Of a stretch of DNA of 64,000 nucleotides, positions 58,171 through 64,000 are shown in pieces. Made by a program: the position numbers and the translations under genes. The notes under the pieces are model-generated. The model was not told the DNA's origin. It ran no database searches and saw nothing but the letters and a program-made list of their open reading frames with translations. Origin of the DNA: DASWJZ01 sp038211615. GTDB taxonomy: Bacteria > Pseudomonadota > Alphaproteobacteria > Rhizobiales > Afifellaceae. The DNA lies in assembly GCA_038211615.1 (NCBI GenBank), contig JBBQVL010000007.1:24701-88700 (forward strand). The letters run 5' to 3'. Each line of letters opens with the position of its first letter. Position 1 is the first letter of the stretch.

Positions 58171-59721
58171 ATGCAGCTTTTCGAATGGACGCTTATCCTC
58201 CTGCTCGGCGCGGTGTTGGTGACGGGCCTGGCGCGGCGCATCAATGTTCCCTACCCCTCGCTCCTCGCCGTGGCAGGCGCGACGCTCGCATTCTTCCCCT
58301 TTGCACCAAATATCGAGATTGAGCCCGAATTGGCGCTCACGCTCTTCGTGGCGCCGGTGCTGCTCGACGCGGCATTCGACACATCGCTCCGCGATCTCAA
58401 GCGCCATGCCGTGCCGATCTTCTCGCTGGTGCTGGTGGCCGTTGTGATCACCACGGCCGCCGTCGCGTTCGTGGGATGGTGGATCGCCGGCCTTCCCGTC
58501 GCTGCCGCAATCGCGCTTGGCGCGATCGTCGCGCCACCGGATGCGGTAGCGGCTTCCACCGTGCTGAACTACATCCGCCCGCCACAGCGCGTCGCGGCCA
58601 TCCTGCAGGGCGAGGGCCTGCTGAACGACGCCACCGCGCTCCTCATCTTCCGGATGTCGGCAGCCGCGGCGACAGGCTCGCTGGTCTTCTCCAGCGCCGC
58701 GCCGATGCTCGTCGTGTCGGCGGTCGGGAGCCTCGTGGCGGGGTACATCCTGGCGCGCCTGCTTCTCCTGGGCATGCTGCGCGTCAAAGACCCGGCCAGC
58801 GCTACCATCCTGCAGTTTGTCAGCACCTTCGGCGTCTGGATCCTGGCGGAGCAGACCGGGCTCTCCCCGATCATCACCATGGTCGTCTACGCGATGACTC
58901 TTGCCCGGTCGGCGCCGCAGACCACGCCGGCGCGAAACCGCGTCAGCTCATACTCGGTGTGGGAGACGGCAGTCTTCGTGCTGAACGTGCTCGCCTTCGT
59001 CCTGATGGGCCTGCAAATACGTCCGATCCTGAACCGGCTGGCGGGGGAAAATCTCGGCGGCGCCTTCACGCTCGCCGCAGCGGTGCTCGTCACCGTCATC
59101 GTCGTCCGGCTGGCGTGGGTCCTCGGATACGGAGTGGCCGCACGGCTCGCGAGCCGCGTATCGCCGCGCGTGCGGCGGCGCACGGGCGAGGACATCCGGG
59201 GCGATCTTCTCATCGGCTGGTGCGGGATGCGCGGCCTTGTGACGCTCGCGGCAGCCTTCGCGCTGCCGGCCGGCTTCCCCGGCCGCGACCCGATCCTCCT
59301 CGCCGCCTTCTGCGTCGTGCTCGGCACGCTCGTGTTGCAGGGGATGACGCTGAAACCGCTGCTCATCCTGCTGAAGTTCGAGCCGGATCGCGCCATCGAC
59401 AAGGAGGTGTCGCACGCCCGCACTGTGGTCATGCAAGCGGCGCTCGACAGCCTCGACGGCGACATGTCTCTCGCCGCGCGCGTGGTGCGCAAGCAATATG
59501 AGGCCGCGCGCACCGTGGCGCAGAATCCCGGCGAGCCGCAGGCAGCGACCGAGCACGACGAGCTTCGCCTTCGCGCGATCAAGGTGCAGCGCGTGGCGCT
59601 CGAACGCCTGCGGACCGAGGGAACGATCGGCGACGAGGCCTACCACCGCGTGGAGGAGGAGATCGACTGGGCGGAACTCGACGCGGCGCCCGCCGGCCGC
59701 TTCGAGCCGCTGGCGACCTGA
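58171..59721 (+). CDS. Na+/H+ antiporter (CPA1 family)
   Basis: This CPA1 exchanger moves Na+ out for protons. The 516-residue product has about 12 membrane helices in residues 1-400 and a helical cytosolic tail. Key motifs are V-A-P-P-D-A-V-A-A (ion-binding Asp) and E-G-L-L-N-D-A-T-A-L. The ATG at 58171 (M-Q-L-F-E-W-T-L-I) starts the first helix; the upstream extension is not family-like. It stands alone on the plus strand. Confidence 0.9.
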   Translation: MQLFEWTLILLLGAVLVTGLARRINVPYPSLLAVAGATLAFFPFAPNIEIEPELALTLFVAPVLLDAAFDTSLRDLKRHAVPIFSLVLVAVVITTAAVAFVGWWIAGLPVAAAIALGAIVAPPDAVAASTVLNYIRPPQRVAAILQGEGLLNDATALLIFRMSAAAATGSLVFSSAAPMLVVSAVGSLVAGYILARLLLLGMLRVKDPASATILQFVSTFGVWILAEQTGLSPIITMVVYAMTLARSAPQTTPARNRVSSYSVWETAVFVLNVLAFVLMGLQIRPILNRLAGENLGGAFTLAAAVLVTVIVVRLAWVLGYGVAARLASRVSPRVRRRTGEDIRGDLLIGWCGMRGLVTLAAAFALPAGFPGRDPILLAAFCVVLGTLVLQGMTLKPLLILLKFEPDRAIDKEVSHARTVVMQAALDSLDGDMSLAARVVRKQYEAARTVAQNPGEPQAATEHDELRLRAIKVQRVALERLRTEGTIGDEAYHRVEEEIDWAELDAAPAGRFEPLAT

Positions 59722-59722
59722 C

Positions 59723-60964
59723 CTAGCGCAGGGCGCGCTTCGCCGCGAGCGCCGCCTCGGCTGCCGCGATGCCAGTCAGGTAGGCGCCGTGGGCGGTGGA
59801 ATAGTCGTTTACCGAGCATGCCTCTCCGGCGAAGAACAGCCGATCCTCCACCGGCGCCGCGAGCACCGCTCGCCCATCGGCCCTGCCGGGCAGCGCAGCA
59901 GAATAGGAGCCGCGCGCGAATGGATCGCCATCCCACAGGTGCGTCCCGATCGGCTTTACGCGGCGTCCAAAATCGCTGCCGAGCAACCCCGTCAGCTCGC
60001 CCACCGCAAAGTCGAGGAACGCCGGCTCTCCTTTCGCCTCCAGCTCGCGCGCCAGCGGACCGCCGAAGTAGGCCTCGATCATCGGCCGGCCGAAGGGCCG
60101 CACATGATATGCGCCGGTTCCAGCCCGGTCGGTGCGGCCGAACAGACGGGTGTCCGCCTCGAACTCTTCCGCGCCCTCGAGCGATAGGAAGAGCTTGTCG
60201 GCGAGCCCGAGCGGCAGTCCGCTCGCCGCCTCGAGCTTGTCCGGCAGGGCCGGCGTGAAGCGGATCGCCTCCGCGGCGATGAGGTTGCTTGAGACGGTGA
60301 CGATCGCCGCGTCGGCCGCGAGAACGCCCTCGGCCGTCTCGATCCGCAGGCGAGGTCCGGTGCGGTCGATCCGCTGGACCGCGCACCCGAGCCTCACCGG
60401 CACGCTTCCGGCATGCGCGGCGATTGCCGTCCCGTAGCCCGCGACCACGCGCCAGTTGATGCCGCTGTCGTCGTAGCGGGCAAAATCCCGCGTCGAGAGG
60501 CGATCAAGGCTGGTGCCGCTCAGATACGTCCCGACAGCGCCGATCAATCCGTTCCAGCGATTTCCAGGCTCAAGCAGAGACGCGGCCGGCACGTCCGGAC
60601 CGGTCTCGGGGAACTCTCCCATTCGCTCGTGGAAGCCAAGCAGAGCATCCCGAAACGCCTCCTGCTCGCCGAGCGGAAAGCCTATCGGCAGCGAGGGCCG
60701 CATCCAGGGCGGCGGCGTCCGGTCGATCGTCCGGCCCTGCTCTGCGGCGATGCCGGTCCAGGGATTGCGGTCGCCCGAATGCAGCCAGCCGCATCCGAGG
60801 TCGACCGGATAGCCGCCTGCCTGCATCGTGAAGGCGCGGCCGCCCAGCCGGTCGCGCGATTCGACCAGCAGGCAGTCCACCCCGCAATCGTGGAGGCGGC
60901 GCGCGGCGGCAATCCCCGCCGCCCCGCCACCGATTACGACGACTTCGAAATCGCTCTTCGTCAT
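59723..60964 (-). CDS. FAD-dependent amine oxidase (flavin monoamine oxidase family)
   Basis: The 413-residue product has the N-terminal dinucleotide motif V-V-V-I-G-G-G-A-A-G-I-A-A-A-R-R and the R-D-R-L-G-G-R-A-F pattern of monoamine oxidases. The C-terminus has F-F-A-G-E-A-C-S-V-N-D-Y-S-T-A-H-G-A, the FAD-binding end. It oxidises an amine, with H2O2 as by-product; substrate cannot be told. The ATG at 60964 overlaps the upstream region of the divergent oxidase gene. Confidence 0.88.
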   Translation of the reverse strand: MTKSDFEVVVIGGGAAGIAAARRLHDCGVDCLLVESRDRLGGRAFTMQAGGYPVDLGCGWLHSGDRNPWTGIAAEQGRTIDRTPPPWMRPSLPIGFPLGEQEAFRDALLGFHERMGEFPETGPDVPAASLLEPGNRWNGLIGAVGTYLSGTSLDRLSTRDFARYDDSGINWRVVAGYGTAIAAHAGSVPVRLGCAVQRIDRTGPRLRIETAEGVLAADAAIVTVSSNLIAAEAIRFTPALPDKLEAASGLPLGLADKLFLSLEGAEEFEADTRLFGRTDRAGTGAYHVRPFGRPMIEAYFGGPLARELEAKGEPAFLDFAVGELTGLLGSDFGRRVKPIGTHLWDGDPFARGSYSAALPGRADGRAVLAAPVEDRLFFAGEACSVNDYSTAHGAYLTGIAAAEAALAAKRALR

Positions 60965-61061
60965 GTCCGATCCATCGCCTGGCGTTCGCGCCCACGCTGC
61001 GAACGGGATAATGGTCGGCGGCGGCGATGGCGAGGGCGCGCTGCCTGTGCGGGAGGATGGG

Positions 61062-62198
61062 GTGTTCGACGTCGCGGTGATCGGGCTTGGGGTGATGGGG
61101 AGTGCGGCGGTTTCAGAGCTTGCACGGCGCGGCAAGCGTGTCGTCGGGCTGGACCAGTTCGAGCCCGGGCATGCCCGCGGCTCGTCGCACGGCGAGAGTC
61201 GCGCATTCCGGCTCGCGCACTTCGAAGGCCCGCACTACTGCAACCTCGCACGCGAGGCGCTCGCCGGGTGGCGGCGGCTGGAGCACGCCACAGGCGAGAC
61301 TATCCTGACCGCAACCGGAATACTCGAATGCGGCCCTGAGGATTCCGAGAACCTCGCGAAGTCGCTGCAGGCGTCGACCGACAACGACCTCGCCCACGAG
61401 ATCCTGACGAGCCGTGGGGTGGCCGAGCGGTTTCCGGCGTTCCGGCTGCCGGGCGATTGGCGCGCCGTGTTTCAGAACGATGGCGGCTTCCTGCGTCCGG
61501 AGCTTGCCATTCGATGCTTCCTGGACGTGGCCAGGGCTTCAGGCGCCGAACTGCGCTTCCCGACGAAGGTGCTGGGCATCGAGCCTCGGCCTGCCTCGAT
61601 CGTCGTGGCCACCGAAGCAGGCCCGGTTGAGGCGGAAAGGCTGATCATCGCGGCGGGGCCCTGGATCGCCGATCTGGTGCCGCCGCTCGGATCGCTTCTC
61701 ACGCTGACGCGCGAAGTGCAGCTCTGGTTCGGGGCGAAGCCGGCCGGGCTTTTCAGGCCTGAGCGCTTTCCGGTCTTTGCGCTCTATGATTCCGAGGACC
61801 TTTGCTACGGCTTTCCCGACTTCAACGGGTCGGGCGTGAAGGCCGCATCCCATATCCCCGGCCGCAGGCTCGCCAGCGCCGACGAAGCGCGGCAGGACGG
61901 CGACGAGTGCGACGGAGTGTCGGCGCGTCGCGTGCTCGCGCGGCACATTCCCGTTCTCGATGGCCCGATCGTGCGGACCGAGACCTGCATCTACACCAAC
62001 ACGCCCGATGGTGATTTCATCATCGACAGGCTTCCCGGGGACGAGCGCATCGTCATCGCGTCGCCCTGCTCGGGTCACGGATTCAAATACGCGCCTGCGA
62101 TCGGCGAGATTCTGGCCGATCTCGCCCTGGGTGGCGGAACCCGGCACGACATCGAAGCCTTCCGCCTCTCGCGCTTCGAGATGCCGAAGACCCTCTAG
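61062..62198 (+). CDS. Sarcosine / N-methyltryptophan oxidase-type FAD enzyme
   Basis: The enzyme oxidises N-methyl amino acids to the amino acid, formaldehyde and H2O2. The 378-residue product begins F-D-V-A-V-I-G-L-G-V-M-G-S-A-A-V and has R-G-S-S-H-G-E-S-R. Cys336, in S-P-C-S-G-H-G-F-K-Y, is the site for covalent FAD. The GTG at 61062 lies behind GGGAGGAT and fits the family; ATGs at 60963 or 61011 would add 17-33 residues. Its end overlaps aroC by 4 bases convergently. Confidence 0.88.
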   Translation: MFDVAVIGLGVMGSAAVSELARRGKRVVGLDQFEPGHARGSSHGESRAFRLAHFEGPHYCNLAREALAGWRRLEHATGETILTATGILECGPEDSENLAKSLQASTDNDLAHEILTSRGVAERFPAFRLPGDWRAVFQNDGGFLRPELAIRCFLDVARASGAELRFPTKVLGIEPRPASIVVATEAGPVEAERLIIAAGPWIADLVPPLGSLLTLTREVQLWFGAKPAGLFRPERFPVFALYDSEDLCYGFPDFNGSGVKAASHIPGRRLASADEARQDGDECDGVSARRVLARHIPVLDGPIVRTETCIYTNTPDGDFIIDRLPGDERIVIASPCSGHGFKYAPAIGEILADLALGGGTRHDIEAFRLSRFEMPKTL

Positions 62199-63292
62199 CG
62201 GACGTCGCCCATCTGCGCGCGATGCCGCAGATAATGATCGGCGATAACGATGGCGAGCATCGCCTCGCCGATCGGCACCGCGCGGATGCCGACGCAGGGA
62301 TCGTGCCGGCCCTTGGTCACGAGATCGATGTCGCCGCCGGAGCGCGTGATCCCCCTCACCGGCGTCAGGATCGAAGAGGTTGGCTTCACCGCGAAGCGCG
62401 CCACCACCGGCTGGCCGGTCGCGATGCCACCGAGGATGCCGCCGGCATTGTTGGAGAGGAACACCGGCTTGCCGTCGTTCCCGATCCGCATCTCGTCGGC
62501 GTTCTCCTCGCCGCGAATCTCCGCGGCGCCGAAGCCGTTACCGATCTCGACGCCCTTCACCGCATTGATCGACATCAGCGCGGAGGCGATGTCCTGGTCG
62601 AGCTTTGCATAGATCGGCGCGCCGATGCCCGCGGGCACGCCATCGGCGACCACTTCGACCACCGCGCCGACCGAGGAGCCAGCCTTGCGGATATCGTCGA
62701 GATACGGCTCCCACCTCGCCGCCGCCTCCGCGTCAGGGGAGAAGAAGGGGTTCCTGTCGACCTCGTTCCAGTCCCAACGCGCGCGGTCGATGGCGATCTC
62801 GCCTATTCTGATAAGCGCGCCGCGCACCGAAAGCCCCGGCACGATTTTCCGCGCGATGGCTCCCGCCGCCACGCGCATCGCCGTCTCGCGCGCCGAAGAG
62901 CGCCCGCCGCCGCGATAGTCGCGAATGCCGTATTTCGTGTCGTAGGTCCAATCGGCGTGGCCGGGCCGATAGCTCTCGCGGATCTCCGAATAATCCTTCG
63001 AGCGCTGGTCGACGTTGTCGATCATCAGCGAGATCGGCGTGCCCGTCGTCACGAGCCCGCCGGTCGTCTCGTCCTCGAACACGCCGGAAAGAATCTTGAC
63101 GGTATCCGGCTCGCGCCGCTGGCTGGTGAAGCGCGACTGGCCCGGCCGCCGCTTGTCGAGGTAGGCCTGGATCTCCGCTTCCGAGATCGGGATTTTCGGC
63201 GGACACCCGTCGACCACGCAGCCGATCGCCGGCCCGTGGCTCTCGCCCCAGGTGGTCACGCGGAAAAGATGGCCAAAGGTGTTGTGCGACAT
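62195..63292 (-). CDS. aroC: Chorismate synthase
   Basis: AroC forms chorismate from EPSP, the last common step to aromatic amino acids, using reduced FMN. The 365-residue product has the family motifs G-E-S-H-G-P-A-I-G, then R-R-P-G-Q-S-R-F-T-S, R-P-G-H-A-D-W-T and the basic R-G-G-G-R-S-S-A-R-E-T-A. The ATG at 63292 (M-S-H-N-T-F-G-H-L-F) is the standard start; the frame is open 16 codons further. A histidine phosphatase gene lies upstream. Confidence 0.97.
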   Translation of the reverse strand: MSHNTFGHLFRVTTWGESHGPAIGCVVDGCPPKIPISEAEIQAYLDKRRPGQSRFTSQRREPDTVKILSGVFEDETTGGLVTTGTPISLMIDNVDQRSKDYSEIRESYRPGHADWTYDTKYGIRDYRGGGRSSARETAMRVAAGAIARKIVPGLSVRGALIRIGEIAIDRARWDWNEVDRNPFFSPDAEAAARWEPYLDDIRKAGSSVGAVVEVVADGVPAGIGAPIYAKLDQDIASALMSINAVKGVEIGNGFGAAEIRGEENADEMRIGNDGKPVFLSNNAGGILGGIATGQPVVARFAVKPTSSILTPVRGITRSGGDIDLVTKGRHDPCVGIRAVPIGEAMLAIVIADHYLRHRAQMGDVR

Positions 63293-63342
63293 TCGATCCA
63301 GGCCCGCGAGACGTGTAGGCGGGCAAGGCTGGAGCGTCAAAT

Positions 63343-63924
63343 TCAGATCGTCAGCACCGACTTCGCGGTGAATAGGATCACCCGGTCCTGCGGCACCGCG
63401 AGATGCGGCGCGTCGTGCGCCGGAAGGCCGGCGAGGAGATACATCAGCGCCCGAAGTACGCCCCCGTGCGCGACGACGACTGTCGGACCGTCGAGGGTCT
63501 TCAGCCAGACGGCGGTCCGGTCAGCGAGATTGGCATAGCTCTCGCCGTTCGGCGGGACATAGCCCCATTTATCTGCGTCGCGCGCCCGCAACTGATCCGG
63601 CAGGCGTTGCTCGATCTCGGGAAGCGTCATCCCTTCCCAGTCGCCATAATTCACTTCCTTCAGCACCGGATCGAGGGTGAAGGGATGATCGCTCTGCCCC
63701 GCGGCCTCCAGCACGATCCGCATCGTCTCGAGCGCTCGCCCAAGCGGCGAGCCGACGATGCGCCACGCGCCGTCCGCGAGGATGCTCGCGACGGCGCCGC
63801 CGTTCCGCGCCGCCTGCCGCCGGCCGTGATCATTCAGCGGAATGTCGCGCTGACCCTGGAAGCGGAATTCCCTGTTCCAGTCGGTCTCGCCGTGCCGGAT
63901 GAAGACGATCGGGACACGGCTCAT
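63343..63924 (-). CDS. Histidine phosphatase family protein
   Basis: The 193-residue product belongs to the phosphoglycerate-mutase-like phosphatases. The catalytic histidine is in F-I-R-H-G-E-T-D-W-N, with Arg in G-Q-R-D-I-P-L-N and the second histidine in V-V-V-A-H-G-G-V-L-R. It is cytosolic. Substrate is not clear. It lies between a truncated gene and aroC in the same direction; such a pair with aroC is common in rhizobia. Confidence 0.92.
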   Translation of the reverse strand: MSRVPIVFIRHGETDWNREFRFQGQRDIPLNDHGRRQAARNGGAVASILADGAWRIVGSPLGRALETMRIVLEAAGQSDHPFTLDPVLKEVNYGDWEGMTLPEIEQRLPDQLRARDADKWGYVPPNGESYANLADRTAVWLKTLDGPTVVVAHGGVLRALMYLLAGLPAHDAPHLAVPQDRVILFTAKSVLTI

Positions 63925-63933
63925 GCGGAAGGC

Positions 63934-64000
63934 TCACTCATCGAGACGGAGCGCAAACACTGAGCCTTCGAAAGCCTCCGCGCCGCGCCCGATCTTCCCG
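63934..64000 (-). CDS. C-terminal end of an unidentified gene
   Basis: The open frame ends with stop at 63936-63934 and continues past the window edge. The 21 visible residues read G-K-I-G-R-G-A-E-A-F then E-G-S-V-F-A-L-R-L-D-E. They are too few to identify the protein. It would be upstream of the phosphatase by 9 bases, probably in one operon. Confidence 0.4.
   Translation of the reverse strand, partial: GKIGRGAEAFEGSVFALRLDE

Noticed and set aside
1..64000. CRISPR arrays, rRNA genes and insertion sequences
   Set aside because: No regularly spaced repeats, rRNA sequence, transposase gene or paired terminal repeats with target duplications were found.

Overview
The window is high-GC DNA from an alphaproteobacterium of the order Hyphomicrobiales (Rhizobiales). 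The evidence is gene content: a flagellar cluster with the rhizobial signature genes flaF, flbT, motC, motE, motD/fliK, the Rem/FtcR-type master regulator and a DUF1217 gene, in an order close to that known from Sinorhizobium and Brucella. The genus cannot be told from the sequence.

Region 1 (1-32160) is that flagellar cluster. Reading the minus strand from 29131 down to 1 gives motA, fliM, a small coiled-coil membrane gene, fliN, fliG, flhB, an unknown gene, flgB, flgC, fliE, flgG, flgA, flgI, motE, flgH, fliL, fliP, the flagellin gene fliC, fliF, a fliH-like gene, motB, motC, fliK, a lytic transglycosylase, the regulator rem/ftcR, flgE, flgK, flgL, flaF, flbT, flgD, fliQ, flhA and the start of fliR. 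A short divergent operon on the plus strand (29255-32160) holds a DUF1217 gene, flgF and fliI. Many stop and start codons overlap, so the genes are probably translationally coupled. fliC has its own leader with a perfect inverted repeat and its own intrinsic terminator. An AT-rich 425-bp gap upstream of rem carries a perfect CtrA-type box and other symmetrical motifs.

Region 2 (32190-34889) holds a membrane adenylate cyclase with a periplasmic heme-c motif and a homocysteine S-methyltransferase.

Region 3 (35031-49362) is a 14.3-kb integrated element at the 3' end of tRNA-Ser(GGA). A 14-bp direct repeat made of the tRNA 3' end (CCA plus acceptor strand) marks both ends, and a tyrosine integrase lies next to the tRNA. 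It carries an AlpA-type regulator, a TOPRIM primase, a RepA-like helicase, a Nu1-like small terminase subunit and several small unknown genes, but no large terminase, capsid, tail or lysis gene. This layout matches phage satellites of the PICI type. Its far end holds what looks like a defence cargo block: an AAA-less FtsH-like metallopeptidase, a Panacea (SocA-like antitoxin) gene followed by an unknown partner, and a Rad50/RloC-like ATPase with a zinc-hook CPVC motif and a C-terminal HEPN-like R-N-x4-H motif, preceded by a 70-residue partner. This is the best candidate for an undescribed system in the window.

Region 4 (49349-64000) is ordinary chromosome again: tRNA-Ser, a small membrane protein, msrA, mepA, a GT-C-like membrane protein, a secreted protein, a GT2 glycosyltransferase with a GtrA partner, an extensin-like protein coupled to an L,D-transpeptidase, a Na+/H+ antiporter, two FAD amine oxidases, aroC, a histidine phosphatase and the end of one more gene. 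Cell-envelope functions dominate this part.
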